A program made the position numbers and the translations under genes. Shown here piece by piece: positions 17,885 to 27,413 of a stretch of 64,000 bases of DNA. The notes beneath the pieces are model-generated. The model was not told where the DNA came from and ran no database searches. It saw nothing but the letters and a program-made list of their open reading frames with translations. Position 1 is the stretch's first letter, and the number at the start of each line of letters is the position of its first letter. Source of the stretch: an uncultured Clostridia bacterium (GTDB taxonomy: Bacteria; Bacillota; Clostridia; Oscillospirales; Acutalibacteraceae); the NCBI GenBank assembly GCA_944384705.1, contig CALWUI010000020.1, positions 62,001 to 126,000 of the forward strand, written 5' to 3'.

Positions 17885-17911
17885 ATTTTGAACTAAGGAG
17901 GATAAAACAGC

Positions 17912-18310
17912 ATGCAGATAACTGATACAATAGCAGATTTGTTAACTAGAATTCGTAACGCAAGCCATAGCAAGCACGATATTGTTGAAATACCGGCTTC
18001 GAATATGAAAAAAGCAATAGTGCAGATTCTGCTTGAAGAAGGTTATATAAAAAATTATTCGGTTAGAGACGATGGCAAACAGGGTATTATACAGGTCGTT
18101 TTGAAGTATGATGAGAATAAAAAATCTGTGATTACTGGTCTGAGAAGAGTTTCTAAACCTGGATTACGTATTTATAGCAACGTTGAAAATATGCCAAAAG
18201 TAATGAAAGGCTTAGGAATTGCAATTATATCAACGTCAAAGGGAGTTATGACGGACCGCAGAGCCCGCAAAGAAAATGTGGGTGGAGAGGTTCTTGCATT
18301 TATTTGGTAA
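17912..18310 (+). CDS. rpsH: 30S ribosomal protein S8
   Basis: The 132-residue protein has [20 protein letters not shown] and the C-terminal [21 protein letters not shown]8 binds the central domain of 16S rRNA and in other bacteria represses the spc operon. The ribosome site is AAGGAGG. Confidence 0.98.
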   Translation: MQITDTIADLLTRIRNASHSKHDIVEIPASNMKKAIVQILLEEGYIKNYSVRDDGKQGIIQVVLKYDENKKSVITGLRRVSKPGLRIYSNVENMPKVMKGLGIAIISTSKGVMTDRRARKENVGGEVLAFIW

Positions 18311-18322
18311 GGAGGGGAGAAC

Positions 18323-18871
18323 ATGTCTCGAATTGGAAGAAAACCTATAAATATTCCCACCGGTGTAGAAGTAAAAATCGACAACGGTGTAGTTACAGTT
18401 AAAGGTCCAAAAGGTACGCTGACAAAAGAAATGCATCCTAATATGACAATTACAATCAAAGACAATGAGGTAAGTGTTAGCCGGCCAGATGATGAAAAAG
18501 AAAATCGAGCGTTGCATGGATTAACACGTTCGCTTATTTCGAATATGGTTGAGGGCGTAACAAATGGCTTTAAAAAAGAGTTAGAAGTTAATGGTGTGGG
18601 ATATCGTGTTCAAAAACAGGGCAAGAATCTTGTGATGAATTTAGGGTATTCACATCAGGTTACTATGTCGGATACAGACGACATAAAAATAGAAGTGCCG
18701 TCTCCAAATAAAATAATTATTTTGGGAGCAGATAAGCAAAAAGTTGGTCAATTTGCGGCCCAGGTTAGAGAAAAACGTCCGCCAGAACCTTATAAAGGTA
18801 AGGGAATAAAATATGCGGATGAACATATACGTCGAAAAGAGGGCAAGGCCGGCAAGGGCGGTAAAAAATAG
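18323..18871 (+). CDS. rplF: 50S ribosomal protein L6
   Basis: The 182-residue protein has [19 protein letters not shown] and the C-terminal [20 protein letters not shown] motif, ending in a Gly/Lys tail. The ribosome site is AAGGAGGGG. Confidence 0.98.
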   Translation: MSRIGRKPINIPTGVEVKIDNGVVTVKGPKGTLTKEMHPNMTITIKDNEVSVSRPDDEKENRALHGLTRSLISNMVEGVTNGFKKELEVNGVGYRVQKQGKNLVMNLGYSHQVTMSDTDDIKIEVPSPNKIIILGADKQKVGQFAAQVREKRPPEPYKGKGIKYADEHIRRKEGKAGKGGKK

Positions 18872-18890
18872 TTAAAGGAGTAATTGAGTT

Positions 18891-19250
18891 ATGGTGAAAA
18901 AGCCGGACAAAAATATGTCCAGATTAAAACGCCACAAAAGAGTTCGCGCCAAGATAAGTGGTACGGGTCAACGGCCAAGATTAAATGTTTTTAGATCAAC
19001 AAATAACATTTATGCGCAGCTGATTGATGACGTTTTGGGAGTTACTTTAGAATCTGCCTCTACGCTGGACAAAGAATTGAGTGGTTATGGAGGAAATAAG
19101 GAAGCTGCTAGAAAAGTTGGAAAACTTATAGCCGAGCGCGCGGCTAAAAAGGGTATAACAGAAGTTGTATTTGACCGCGGCGGGTATATATTTCATGGCA
19201 GAGTTAAAGAATTAGCTGAGGGCGCTCGTGAGGGTGGATTAAAATTCTAA
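18891..19250 (+). CDS. rplR: 50S ribosomal protein L18
   Basis: The 119-residue protein has [33 protein letters not shown] and the C-terminal [20 protein letters not shown]. It binds 5S rRNA with L5. The ATG follows AAAGGAG. Confidence 0.98.
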   Translation: MVKKPDKNMSRLKRHKRVRAKISGTGQRPRLNVFRSTNNIYAQLIDDVLGVTLESASTLDKELSGYGGNKEAARKVGKLIAERAAKKGITEVVFDRGGYIFHGRVKELAEGAREGGLKF

Positions 19251-19266
19251 AAAAGGAGGAATAGTT

Positions 19267-19764
19267 TTGGCTAGAACAGATGGCAGTACGCTGGATTTAA
19301 AAGAACGAGTGGTTGCGATAAATCGAGTATCGAAAACCGTAAAGGGCGGAAGAATATTTAAGTTTGCTGCACTGGTTGTTGTGGGAGATGGCAATGGAAT
19401 GGTTGGCTTTGGAATCGGAAAAGCCGGAGAAGTTCCTGATGCAATCCGAAAAGGAATCGAGGACGCTAAGAAGAATTTAATTAAAATTTCGTTAAAAGGT
19501 ACAACGATTCCGCATGAAATCATTGGAGAATTTGGAGCAGGCCGAGTTTTAATGAAACCTGCAGCACCTGGTACTGGAGTTATTGCTGGAGGGCCAGTGC
19601 GTGCTGTGGTTGAGGCAGCAGGGATCAGAGATATTAGAACCAAAGCTTTAAGGTCCAATAATCCATGCAATGTTGTTAGAGCTACAATGAACGGGTTGGC
19701 AAGTCTTAGAACAGTTGAACAGGTGGCAAAATTACGTGGAAAGTTAGTAAAAGAAATTCTATAA
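19267..19764 (+). CDS. rpsE: 30S ribosomal protein S5
   Basis: The 165-residue protein has [39 protein letters not shown] and [19 protein letters not shown]. It starts at TTG (19267) behind AAAAGGAGG. S5 helps set decoding accuracy. Confidence 0.98.
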   Translation: MARTDGSTLDLKERVVAINRVSKTVKGGRIFKFAALVVVGDGNGMVGFGIGKAGEVPDAIRKGIEDAKKNLIKISLKGTTIPHEIIGEFGAGRVLMKPAAPGTGVIAGGPVRAVVEAAGIRDIRTKALRSNNPCNVVRATMNGLASLRTVEQVAKLRGKLVKEIL

Positions 19765-19778
19765 CAGGGGGTAGCAAG

Positions 19779-19958
19779 ATGGAACAAATAAAAGTAAAAT
19801 TAGTGAAAAGTCTTATTGGCCGAAAAAAAGACCATATTGCAACAGCCCACTCGCTTGGCCTAAAAAAAATAGGCAGTGAAAAGATCCAGCCTAAAAATAA
19901 ACAAACAGAAGGCAAAATCGCAAAAATAAGTTATTTAGTAGAGGTAGAAAAAGCATAA
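19779..19958 (+). CDS. rpmD: 50S ribosomal protein L30
   Basis: This 59-residue protein has the typical L30 pattern: [20 protein letters not shown], then SLGLKKIG, ending SYLVEVEKA. It starts at ATG (19779) behind CAGGGGGT. Its position between rpsE and rplO is the canonical spc-operon position. Confidence 0.95.
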   Translation: MEQIKVKLVKSLIGRKKDHIATAHSLGLKKIGSEKIQPKNKQTEGKIAKISYLVEVEKA

Positions 19959-19977
19959 CACAAGAGGAGGTGAGCAA

Positions 19978-20418
19978 ATGAAATTGCATGAACTTTCACC
20001 GGCACCTGGCTCTAAACAAAAGCCTAAACGAATCGGAAGAGGTCATGGCTCGGGTTGGGGCAAGACAGCTGGCAAGGGACATAAAGGTCAAAAAGCAAGA
20101 TCTGGAGGAGGAGTTCGCCCAGGATTTGAAGGCGGGCAGATGCCACTTCAACGAAGGGTTCCTAAAAGAGGATTCAACAATATTTTTGCCAAAAAGATCG
20201 TATCGATAAATGTTGCTTCATTGAATCGCTTTGATGATGGCTCAACAGTTGATGCTAAATCGTTGATTGAAGCTGGAATCATAAAAAAAGAATATGATGG
20301 GATCAAGATTTTATCAAACGGAAATTTAACAAAAAAATTAAACGTTAAAGCTAATGCATTCTCTGAGTCTGCAAGACAAAAAATAGAGAACGCTGGCGGA
20401 AAGGCTGAGGTGATCTAA
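19978..20418 (+). CDS. rplO: 50S ribosomal protein L15
   Basis: The 146-residue protein has [20 protein letters not shown], the Gly-rich [20 protein letters not shown] region and [17 protein letters not shown]. Strong site GAGGAGGTG. Its TAA is one base before the secY TTG. Confidence 0.98.
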   Translation: MKLHELSPAPGSKQKPKRIGRGHGSGWGKTAGKGHKGQKARSGGGVRPGFEGGQMPLQRRVPKRGFNNIFAKKIVSINVASLNRFDDGSTVDAKSLIEAGIIKKEYDGIKILSNGNLTKKLNVKANAFSESARQKIENAGGKAEVI

Positions 20419-20419
20419 G

Positions 20420-21754
20420 TTGCTAAAAACAATGCTTAATGCCTGGAAAAATCAAGATTTAAAAAAGAAAATGTTGTTTACTCTATTTGTTATAATTATA
20501 TTCAGAATTGGTTCGGTAATACCTGTTCCGTTTATGAACATGAGTGCACTACAGAGTTTAATGGGTAGTTTAGAAGATGGCTCATTGTTTACGTATTTTA
20601 ATACGATATCTGGTGATGCTTTTTCTAGAGCAACGCTTTTTGCTATGTCTATTACGCCGTATATTAACTCATCAATTATAATGCAATTAATGACGGTGGT
20701 AATACCGGCGCTAGAAAGATTAACAAAAGAAGGCGAAGAAGGCCGAAAAAAAATGAGTGCCATAACAAGATATTTAACAGTAACTTTGGGTTTATTGCAA
20801 GGAACAATGTTTTATTTTTGGCTAAAAAATAATAGAGCTCCAAGTGGCGAAAGAATTATTATGTATAACACTGGTTGGGAAAGTATATTTGCAGCGGTTG
20901 TAATCATAATGACATTTACAGCAGGAACAGCGCTTATTATGTGGTTAGGAGAACAAATCAATCAAAAAGGCGTAGGAAATGGAATATCTATATTATTGTT
21001 TGCCGGAATCGTTTCTAGGATGCCAGCATTGGTAGCAACTTTATGGCAATATGTAGATATGGCAATAAAACTTCCATCGGTGGCTTGGATATATTATATT
21101 TATGTGCCACTATTTATATTGGTATTTTTGGCAGTTATGTGGTTTATTGTGTTTATGAACGATGCAGAACGCAGGATTCCCATACAGTATGCAAAACGAG
21201 TTGTGGGCAGAAAAATGTATGGTGGCCAAAGCACACATATACCGGTAAAAGTTAGTGGCTCTGGAGTTATGCCTATTATATTTGCTAGTTCAATTTTATC
21301 GTTGCCGAGTACAATTAGAATAATTTTGGGTGCAAATTCACCAGAGTGGCTTAATTCTATAAATAACGCTTTGGCGCCAAATGGTTGGATATATCCTACT
21401 ATATATTTCTTTTTAATTATTGCTTTTGCATATTTTTATTTGTCGATACAATATAATCCGGTAGAAATGGCTAATAATCTTCGTCAGAGCAATGCAACCG
21501 TACCTGGATTAAGGCCAGGCAAGCCCACGGCTGATTTTATAAAAAAGGTGTTGTCAAAAGTGACACTGTTGGGCGCGTTGTTTTTAGGTTTTATTGCTGT
21601 GCTTCCATTTATATTTAGCGATCTTACTGGTATGCACAATACGACATTTTTAGGTGGAACATCTATTATAATATTAGTAGGAGTAACGCTTGAGACAGTA
21701 AAACAAATGGAATCTCAAATGATGATGAGACATTATAAAGGGTTCTTGGATTAA
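20420..21754 (+). CDS. secY: SecY translocase channel subunit
   Basis: The 444-residue protein has ten predicted membrane helices. Its signatures are FRIGSVIPVPFMN in helix 1, YFNTISGDAFSRATLFAMSI with SITPYINSSIIMQLM (helix 2, plug region), GEQINQKGVGNGISILLFAG and RRIPIQYAKRVVGRKMYGG (cytoplasmic loop that contacts SecA and ribosome). It starts at TTG (20420) behind GAGGTG, two bases past rplO. Together with secA at 33148-35895 it supplies the export machine; secE and secG are outside the window. Confidence 0.98.
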   Translation: MLKTMLNAWKNQDLKKKMLFTLFVIIIFRIGSVIPVPFMNMSALQSLMGSLEDGSLFTYFNTISGDAFSRATLFAMSITPYINSSIIMQLMTVVIPALERLTKEGEEGRKKMSAITRYLTVTLGLLQGTMFYFWLKNNRAPSGERIIMYNTGWESIFAAVVIIMTFTAGTALIMWLGEQINQKGVGNGISILLFAGIVSRMPALVATLWQYVDMAIKLPSVAWIYYIYVPLFILVFLAVMWFIVFMNDAERRIPIQYAKRVVGRKMYGGQSTHIPVKVSGSGVMPIIFASSILSLPSTIRIILGANSPEWLNSINNALAPNGWIYPTIYFFLIIAFAYFYLSIQYNPVEMANNLRQSNATVPGLRPGKPTADFIKKVLSKVTLLGALFLGFIAVLPFIFSDLTGMHNTTFLGGTSIIILVGVTLETVKQMESQMMMRHYKGFLD

Positions 21755-21784
21755 TAGTGGCTCTTGAAAACTAGTTTAAGTTTA

Positions 21785-21887
21785 TGATAAAATAATTATC
21801 AACTGCTAAAATGATTTATTTTTGATATTCTTGGCTTAAAATTAAACTTTATTTATCACTGGTAAACTTGATAAAACAAATTATCAA
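21785..21887. repeat. Two similar inverted repeats between secY and adk
   Basis: TGATAA-N5-TTATCA at 21785-21801 and TTGATAA-N6-TTATCAA at 21868-21887 are near-copies 80 bases apart in the 148-base secY-adk spacer. The second is directly before the adk ribosome site. They might be a paired operator or weak RNA hairpins; no regulator can be named. Confidence 0.4.
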
Positions 21888-21902
21888 AAGAGGAGTGAAG
21901 CT

Positions 21903-22538
21903 ATGAATATTATACTTTTTGGGCCACCTGGCGCAGGCAAGGGGACTCAAGCAGAAGCAATTGCTGAGAGAGAATCTATTCCAACAATATCAACAGGAAA
22001 TATTATAAGAGAAGCGCTGAAAAGCGGCTCTGAGTTAGGTTTGCAACTGAAGCAATATATGTCGGATGGCAGATTAGTTCCTGATGAAGTGGTTATTGGT
22101 ATTATTAAGGAACGTATAGAAAAAGCTGACTGTAAAAATGGCTTTATATTGGATGGATTTCCGCGAACAATACCTCAGGCCGAGGCTCTGGACAAAATGG
22201 GAATAAGAATAGATAAAGTTATCGAAATAGAGGTAAGTGATGATATAATTATTAACAGAATGTCTGGACGCCGTGTTTGTGAAGTTTGTGGGGCAAGTTA
22301 TCATTTGGTAAATAAAAAACCACAAAAAGATGGCATTTGTGATAAATGTAACGGCACCCTAGTTCAGCGCGAGGATGACCACCCAGATACTGTGAAGAAT
22401 AGATTAAAAATATATCGTGAGCAAACAAAACCATTGGAGGTTTACTACTCAAAACAAGGCAAGCTTGCGGTTATACAAGGTGATAATAAGTCTATAAAAG
22501 AAACAGTAGAGTTGGTTTTGAATGCTTTGGAGGCATAG
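21903..22538 (+). CDS. adk: Adenylate kinase, zinc-binding long form
   Basis: The 211-residue enzyme interconverts ATP + AMP and 2 ADP. P-loop GPPGAGKGTQ is at residues 7-16, the AMP site STGNIIREA follows, FILDGFPRT comes next, and the LID has two Cys pairs (CEVC and CDKC) for a structural zinc, as in Gram-positive long-form enzymes. It starts from ATG behind AGAGGAG. The secY-adk-map order is the usual spc-operon extension. Confidence 0.98.
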   Translation: MNIILFGPPGAGKGTQAEAIAERESIPTISTGNIIREALKSGSELGLQLKQYMSDGRLVPDEVVIGIIKERIEKADCKNGFILDGFPRTIPQAEALDKMGIRIDKVIEIEVSDDIIINRMSGRRVCEVCGASYHLVNKKPQKDGICDKCNGTLVQREDDHPDTVKNRLKIYREQTKPLEVYYSKQGKLAVIQGDNKSIKETVELVLNALEA

Positions 22539-22541
22539 TTG

Positions 22542-23294
22542 ATGGTAGTTTTAAAAACAGCCCGCGAGATAGAAATAATGAAAAAAGCAGGGCGAGTAGC
22601 TTCGAAAGCATTAAAACTTGCAGGTGAGGCAGTGGAACCGGGAATATCCACTTTAGAAATTGACAGTATTGTAAGAAAATATATTGAAAGTGAAGGAGCA
22701 ATACCATCATTTTTAAATTATGGAGGATTCCCGGCAAGTGCCTGCATTTCTGTGAATAATGTGGTCATCCATGGCATACCAAGTAAAAACTGCATACTTA
22801 AAAGTGGAGACATTGTTAGTATAGACGTGGGAGCCTTTTTTGAAGGCTTTCATGGAGATAATGCAGCAACATTTGCGTGTGGAGAAATTAGTAGCGAGGC
22901 TAAAAAATTAATTGATACAACTAAAGAAAGTTTGTATGAAGGAATAAAGAAGGCTCAAGCTGGAAATAGAATTGGAGACATTGCAAATGCAATACAGAGG
23001 TATGTTGAAGCACGCAGTTACTCGGTGGTACGAGATTTTGTCGGCCACGGAGTAGGTGCGAAGCTACATGAAGATCCTAGCGTGCCAAATTATGGAACAC
23101 CTGGACGAGGTGTGCGCCTATTATCAGGAATGACTATAGCAATTGAACCAATGATAAATGTTGGAACTTGTAATGTAAAGGTTTTGGACGACGAGTGGAC
23201 AACAGTAACTGCAGACGGAAAATTATCTGCACATTTTGAGCATACGGTGGCCATAACTCCAAATGAAGCAGTTATATTAACGCAAAGTGAATAA
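22542..23294 (+). CDS. map: Methionine aminopeptidase, type I
   Basis: The 250-residue enzyme removes N-terminal Met. The metal ligands are visible in DVGAFFEGFHGDNAATF (two Asp), FVGHGVGAKLHEDP (His), IAIEPMIN (Glu) and FEHTVAIT (Glu). GIPSKN supplies the substrate-side His region. The ATG at 22542 is nine bases from a GGAGG located in the 3' end of adk, so translation is probably coupled; a TTG at 22539 is an alternative start. Confidence 0.97.
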   Translation: MVVLKTAREIEIMKKAGRVASKALKLAGEAVEPGISTLEIDSIVRKYIESEGAIPSFLNYGGFPASACISVNNVVIHGIPSKNCILKSGDIVSIDVGAFFEGFHGDNAATFACGEISSEAKKLIDTTKESLYEGIKKAQAGNRIGDIANAIQRYVEARSYSVVRDFVGHGVGAKLHEDPSVPNYGTPGRGVRLLSGMTIAIEPMINVGTCNVKVLDDEWTTVTADGKLSAHFEHTVAITPNEAVILTQSE

Positions 23295-23305
23295 GGGAGT
23301 AGAGT

Positions 23306-23548
23306 ATGGAAATCGTGAAAGGCTGTGTTGTTAAGGCAAAAGCTGGGCGAGATAAAGATGTTTTTTTTGTGGTGCTGGATGTAGATGGCAGTTATGCAAT
23401 GATTTGTGATGGAAAAAGGCGAACACTTGAAAAACCTAAAAGAAAAAAATATAAACATCTATCTGCAACAAAAAGTGTATTGGAAATTGGTTTATTAAAT
23501 AGTAACAAAGCGATAAGAAAAGCTTTGAGTAGCTTTAATGACAATTGA
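23306..23548 (+). CDS. KOW-domain RNA-binding protein
   Basis: This 80-residue protein has a KOW-like start (VKGCVVKAKAGRDKDVFFVV) and a basic middle (GKRRTLEKPKRKKYKHL), resembling the L14e/L27e-like KOW proteins found between map and infA in many Clostridia. Its function is unknown; RNA or ribosome binding follows from the domain. It starts from ATG behind AAGGGAG and sits in the operon with normal spacing. Confidence 0.8.
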   Translation: MEIVKGCVVKAKAGRDKDVFFVVLDVDGSYAMICDGKRRTLEKPKRKKYKHLSATKSVLEIGLLNSNKAIRKALSSFNDN

Positions 23549-23591
23549 TATAGAGTTCTAATGGTTAGCTTTAATAATAGGAGGGAGTAAT

Positions 23592-23810
23592 TTGTCTAAG
23601 CAGGATGTAATTGAAATTGAAGGTACGGTAACAGAAGCGCTACCTAATGCGCAGTTTAATGTTGAACTGCCTAATGGAAAGGTTATATTGGCACATATAT
23701 CAGGCAAACTTAGAATGAATTTTATTAAAATTTTGCCAGGGGATAAGGTTACAGTTGAGATGTCACCTTATGACTTGACAAAAGGCCGTATAACTTGGAG
23801 ATCAAAATAG
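23592..23810 (+). CDS. infA: Translation initiation factor IF-1
   Basis: The 72-residue S1/OB-fold protein has [40 protein letters not shown] and [15 protein letters not shown]. It occupies the 30S A site during initiation. TTG start (23592) behind AGGAGGGAG. Infrequent start codons are common for translation genes in this window. Confidence 0.97.
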   Translation: MSKQDVIEIEGTVTEALPNAQFNVELPNGKVILAHISGKLRMNFIKILPGDKVTVEMSPYDLTKGRITWRSK

Positions 23811-23839
23811 TTTTTTATGGATAAAAAGGAGGCATATAA

Positions 23840-23953
23840 ATGAAAGTCAGACCTTCTGTCAAAAAGATATGTGAAAAATGTAAAATAATAAAACGTAAAG
23901 GAAAAGTTATGGTAATTTGTGAAAATCCAAAACATAAACAACGTCAAGGATAA
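23840..23953 (+). CDS. rpmJ: 50S ribosomal protein L36, zinc-binding type
   Basis: This 37-residue protein, [15 protein letters not shown]..., has zinc ligands C11, C14, C27 and H32 and ends KQRQG. It starts at ATG (23840) behind AAAGGAGG. The position between infA and rpsM is canonical. Confidence 0.96.
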   Translation: MKVRPSVKKICEKCKIIKRKGKVMVICENPKHKQRQG

Positions 23954-23983
23954 CATGACTTTAGCAAAAATGGAGGTGTAATT

Positions 23984-24352
23984 ATGGCGCGTATAGCGGG
24001 AGTAGACTTACCAAGAGATAAGCGTATTGAAGTGGGGCTTTCGTATATTTATGGAATCGGAAGAAAAACAGCAAGCGATATTATAAAAGCAACTGGAGTT
24101 AATCCTGATACAAGAGTGAGAGACCTTACAGAAGAAGATGTTTCAAAATTAAGAGAGTATATCGATAAGCACTGCAGAGTAGAAGGAGATTTGCGCAGAG
24201 ATATTGCTTTTGATATAAAAAGATTAATAGAGATAGGCTCATATAGAGGTTTACGCCATCGTAAAGGATTGCCTGTACGAGGTCAGCGCTCGAAAACAAA
24301 CGCGAGAACTCGAAAAGGACCAAGAAAAACAATGGCAAATAAGAAAAAGTAG
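23984..24352 (+). CDS. rpsM: 30S ribosomal protein S13
   Basis: The 122-residue protein has [31 protein letters not shown] and the C-terminal [20 protein letters not shown] followed by a basic tail. It contacts P-site tRNA and L5. The ribosome site is GGAGGTG. Confidence 0.98.
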   Translation: MARIAGVDLPRDKRIEVGLSYIYGIGRKTASDIIKATGVNPDTRVRDLTEEDVSKLREYIDKHCRVEGDLRRDIAFDIKRLIEIGSYRGLRHRKGLPVRGQRSKTNARTRKGPRKTMANKKK

Positions 24353-24367
24353 GGAGGTTATTAACTA

Positions 24368-24775
24368 ATGGCAGCGCAAAAAACAACAAAACGAGGAAGT
24401 TCTGTGCGCAGAAGACGTGAAAGAAAAAATATAGAAAGAGGAGCAGCACATATACAGTCTACGTTTAATAACACAATTGTTACAATAACAGATATGCAGG
24501 GAAATACAGTATCTTGGGCAAGCTCTGGCGAACTTGGTTTTAGAGGTTCGAGAAAATCCACACCATTTGCGGCACAAACAGCTGCAGAGACGGCAGCAAG
24601 GGCTGCAATGGAACATGGTATGAAAAAAATAGAGGTTTATGTTAAAGGCCCTGGTGCTGGAAGAGAGGCAGCAATTAGAGCCTTGCAAGGGGCTGGCTTG
24701 GAAGTTAGTATGATAAAAGATGTTACGCCGATTCCGCATAATGGATGTAGGCCGCCAAAAAGAAGACGAGTATAA
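24368..24775 (+). CDS. rpsK: 30S ribosomal protein S11
   Basis: The 135-residue protein has the basic N-terminus [35 protein letters not shown], and the C-terminal [17 protein letters not shown]. It lies in the platform near the E site. The ribosome site is GGGAGG. Confidence 0.98.
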   Translation: MAAQKTTKRGSSVRRRRERKNIERGAAHIQSTFNNTIVTITDMQGNTVSWASSGELGFRGSRKSTPFAAQTAAETAARAAMEHGMKKIEVYVKGPGAGREAAIRALQGAGLEVSMIKDVTPIPHNGCRPPKRRRV

Positions 24776-24806
24776 TTGAGACAGAAATAGGAGGTGTAGC
24801 CAATAT

Positions 24807-25433
24807 ATGGCAAGATATACAGGTGCAGTGTGCAGACTTTGCCGAAGAGAAGGTCAAAAACTCTTTTTAAAGGGCGAAAGATGCTATACAGATAAATGTT
24901 CGGTTGGACGAAGGTCTTATGCACCAGGTCAACATGGACAGGGAAGAAAAAAATTATCAGAATATGGAATTCAACTTAGAGCAAAACAAGCAACAAGACG
25001 TTACTATGGAATATTAGAAGGTCAGTTTAGACATTATTACGAGTTGGCAGAAAAAAAAGAAGGTAAAACTGGTGAGCAATTATTATCTATAATTGAGACA
25101 CGACTAGATAACGTGATTTATAGATTGGGCTTTGCAACATCTCGCCCAGAAGCTAGACAGTTGGTTTTGCATAATCATTTTTTGGTTAACGGCAGAAAAG
25201 TAAATATACCGTCTTTTTTGGTAAAACCAGGGGATGTTATTAAGATAACTGAAAAGAGTCGTGGCAGCGAAAAAATAAAACAAGTGCTAGAGACTAATGC
25301 TTCGAGGCCTGTGCCAAAATGGTTAGAAGTAAATAAAGAAGCTTTAGAGGGTAAAGTTGTGGCCTTGCCTACACGAGAAGATATAGACTTAGCAGTTGAA
25401 GAGACTCTCATAGTTGAGTTATACTCTAAATAA
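24807..25433 (+). CDS. rpsD: 30S ribosomal protein S4, zinc-binding type
   Basis: The 208-residue protein opens [20 protein letters not shown] and has four N-terminal cysteines (8, 11, 25 and 30 of the mature frame approximately) for a zinc site, then [19 protein letters not shown] and an S4 RNA-binding domain [21 protein letters not shown]4 nucleates 16S assembly and in Firmicutes represses its own gene. The ribosome site AGGAGGTG is about ten bases before ATG. Confidence 0.98.
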   Translation: MARYTGAVCRLCRREGQKLFLKGERCYTDKCSVGRRSYAPGQHGQGRKKLSEYGIQLRAKQATRRYYGILEGQFRHYYELAEKKEGKTGEQLLSIIETRLDNVIYRLGFATSRPEARQLVLHNHFLVNGRKVNIPSFLVKPGDVIKITEKSRGSEKIKQVLETNASRPVPKWLEVNKEALEGKVVALPTREDIDLAVEETLIVELYSK

Positions 25434-25516
25434 TGATTTTTTGCTGAATGTTAATAGAGCTACAATAGGGTATGGGTAATTTTGAAGATTTGCCTATAAT
25501 TCAAGGAGGGTCATAA

Positions 25517-26470
25517 TTGATTGAAATAGAAAGACCAAGAATCGAAGTGGCAGAACTATCTGAAGATAAAAAATATGGAAAGTTTACTGTAGAGCCGCTT
25601 GAAAGAGGTTTTGGAAATACATTAGGAAATAGCTTAAGAAGAGTACTACTCTCATCTTTGCCTGGAGTTGCGGTTACAAGCGTTAAGATCGATGGCGTTA
25701 TGCACGAATTTTCGACTGTGCCTGGTGTAAAAGAAGATGTAACCGAATTAGTATTGAATTTAAAGAGCTTAGTTGCAAATTTGCACTGCCCGGGGCCCAA
25801 AACAGTAGTAATAGATGCGATAGGGCCTTGTGTAGTAACTGCGAGCGATATACAGAATGATGGTGAGGTTGAAATATTAAACCCAGAACTGCATATAGCA
25901 ACGTTGAATAGCGAGGCTAAATTGTATATGGAAATTACCATCGATAGAGGTAGAGGTTATGTTTCGGCAGAACGAAATAAGCAAATGATGCAATCAAATG
26001 TTTTGGGAGTTATTCCAATAGACTCAATATATACGCCAGTGCTTAAGGTAAATTATGAGGTTGAAAACACGCGTGTTGGCCAAATAACTGATTTTGATAA
26101 ATTATCTCTAGAAGTGTGGACAAATGGTGTTGTAAATGCTCTAGAGGCAATGTCTTTATCTGCAAAGGTTTTAACGGAACATTTGAATTTGTTTGTTGAT
26201 CTTTCTGACAAAACTCAAAATGTAGAGATTATGGTTGAAAAAGATAACAGAAGTAAAGAACGTATATTAGAGATGACTCTTGAAGATTTGGATTTTTCTG
26301 TTCGTTCGTTTAATTGCTTAAAACGAGCTGGAGTGGTTACTGTAGAAGATTTGTTAAAATTGACAGAAGAAGATTTGATGAAAGTCCGAAATCTTGGCCG
26401 AAAATCTCTGGAAGAAGTTGTAAAAAAAATAGAGTCGTTGGGCTTTAAATTGAAGAAATCTGAAGATTAA
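25517..26470 (+). CDS. rpoA: RNA polymerase alpha subunit
   Basis: The 317-residue subunit has an N-terminal dimerisation domain ([20 protein letters not shown] near residue 25) and a C-terminal domain (about 245-310) with [20 protein letters not shown] and [18 protein letters not shown], which binds UP elements and activators. TTG start (25517) behind CAAGGAGGG. The 83-base gap after rpsD shows no obvious hairpin. Confidence 0.98.
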   Translation: MIEIERPRIEVAELSEDKKYGKFTVEPLERGFGNTLGNSLRRVLLSSLPGVAVTSVKIDGVMHEFSTVPGVKEDVTELVLNLKSLVANLHCPGPKTVVIDAIGPCVVTASDIQNDGEVEILNPELHIATLNSEAKLYMEITIDRGRGYVSAERNKQMMQSNVLGVIPIDSIYTPVLKVNYEVENTRVGQITDFDKLSLEVWTNGVVNALEAMSLSAKVLTEHLNLFVDLSDKTQNVEIMVEKDNRSKERILEMTLEDLDFSVRSFNCLKRAGVVTVEDLLKLTEEDLMKVRNLGRKSLEEVVKKIESLGFKLKKSED

Positions 26471-26525
26471 CCTTTTTTATTTTTTATTAATAAGAATAAA
26501 AATTTAACAAAGGAGTGTGATATAA

Positions 26526-26867
26526 ATGCCAGGTACTAGAAAGTTAGGAAGAGCTGCGGCGCATAGGATAGCTATGTTAAGAGCAATGGTGACTTTTCTT
26601 TTAGAAAAAGGAAAAATAGAAACAACTCTATATAGAGCTAAAGAAGTCCGTTCTATGACGGAAAAGATGATTACTTTGGCTAAAGAAAATTCGTTGCATA
26701 ATAAGCGTTTAGCTATGGCTTTTATTACCAAAGAAGATGTCGTAAAAAAATTATTCGATGAAATAGCTCCAAAGTATTTAAAACAAAATGGAGGATATAC
26801 TCGCATAATAAAATTAGGCCCAAGAAGAGGCGATGCAGCTGAAATGTCTATAATAGAGTTAATATAA
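26526..26867 (+). CDS. rplQ: 50S ribosomal protein L17
   Basis: The 113-residue protein has [40 protein letters not shown] and the C-terminal [15 protein letters not shown]. It is the last gene of the S10-spc-alpha operon. The ecf transporter genes, truA, rplM and rpsI that commonly follow in Firmicutes are absent; a strong terminator follows instead. Confidence 0.98.
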   Translation: MPGTRKLGRAAAHRIAMLRAMVTFLLEKGKIETTLYRAKEVRSMTEKMITLAKENSLHNKRLAMAFITKEDVVKKLFDEIAPKYLKQNGGYTRIIKLGPRRGDAAEMSIIELI

Positions 26868-26903
26868 TTTTGAATTATATTTTAATGTTTAATTAGGATG
26901 TGC

Positions 26904-26946
26904 GCCCCCGCGGTCATGAGCAAGTGTGACCGCGGGGGCATTTTTG
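26904..26946 (+). terminator. Strong terminator of the S10-spc-alpha operon
   Basis: A 13-bp GC-rich stem (26904-26916 with 26927-26939) with a 10-base loop is followed by ATTTTTG. It is the most stable simple hairpin in the window and ends the roughly 15.7-kb operon. Confidence 0.93.
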
Positions 26947-27085
26947 AGTTAAACTGATTATAAAGTATATTTTAAATATAAAATATAAAACTATAAATGT
27001 TTTTAGGTATTTTTAATTGTTTAATGCAATTTTTAGATATTTATTTATCATAAAATAAAAAAATATTATTTTTCGAATAAAACTA

Positions 27086-27114
27086 TTGACAAAAATAAAT
27101 AAATATAGTACAAT
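27086..27114 (+). promoter_or_regulatory. Near-consensus promoter for the GG-peptide/GNAT unit
   Basis: TTGACA (27086-27091) and TACAAT (27109-27114) are spaced by 17 bases, 37 bases upstream of the peptide start. A good vegetative promoter indicates that this pair forms its own transcription unit. The preceding 26947-27085 stretch is very AT-rich and holds no other feature that I can see. Confidence 0.8.
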
Positions 27115-27150
27115 TATAACAACTTTTAAGCATCAAGGAGGATTATGTTT

Positions 27151-27339
27151 ATGGGAATTTTTAACAAAAAACAAACTCAAAAAGAAAGTGATTTGAATAC
27201 TAAAAAAGTAAGCTTAAGTTCAAACGAACTTAATGAAGAAGAGTTGCTAAATGTTGCCGGAGGTAAAGATTACCATACAGAAGGCGAAAAATTAGCAAAT
27301 GTAGACTTTATAAATTCTTTGGTTAAACAGCCAAGATAA
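27151..27339 (+). CDS. Double-glycine leader peptide (putative RiPP/bacteriocin-like precursor)
   Basis: The 62-residue protein has a charged N-terminus, then SSNELNEEELLNVAGG ending at Gly37-Gly38, then a 24-residue core KDYHTEGEKLANVDFINSLV followed by KQPR. The leader pattern (L-x3-EL-x2-V-x-GG) is that of peptides cut by C39-peptidase ABC exporters and of Nif11-type RiPP leaders. The core has no Cys, Ser is single, Lys occurs three times. The ATG at 27151 is nine bases from AAGGAGG; an ATG at 27145 is too close to it. No exporter or peptidase gene lies in the window. The downstream GNAT gene is its only operon partner. Function unknown. Confidence 0.65.
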   Translation: MGIFNKKQTQKESDLNTKKVSLSSNELNEEELLNVAGGKDYHTEGEKLANVDFINSLVKQPR

Positions 27340-27413
27340 AATTAATAGCAAAATTTTATTTTGAGCATATCATGTGAATTATAATGTTTTTTTACTTAAA
27401 GGGGAGGAAAAAT

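Noticed and set aside
21868..21887. FNR-type site before adk
   Set aside because: FNR boxes are TTGAT-N4-ATCAA; here the half-sites are ten bases apart, so the spacing does not fit.
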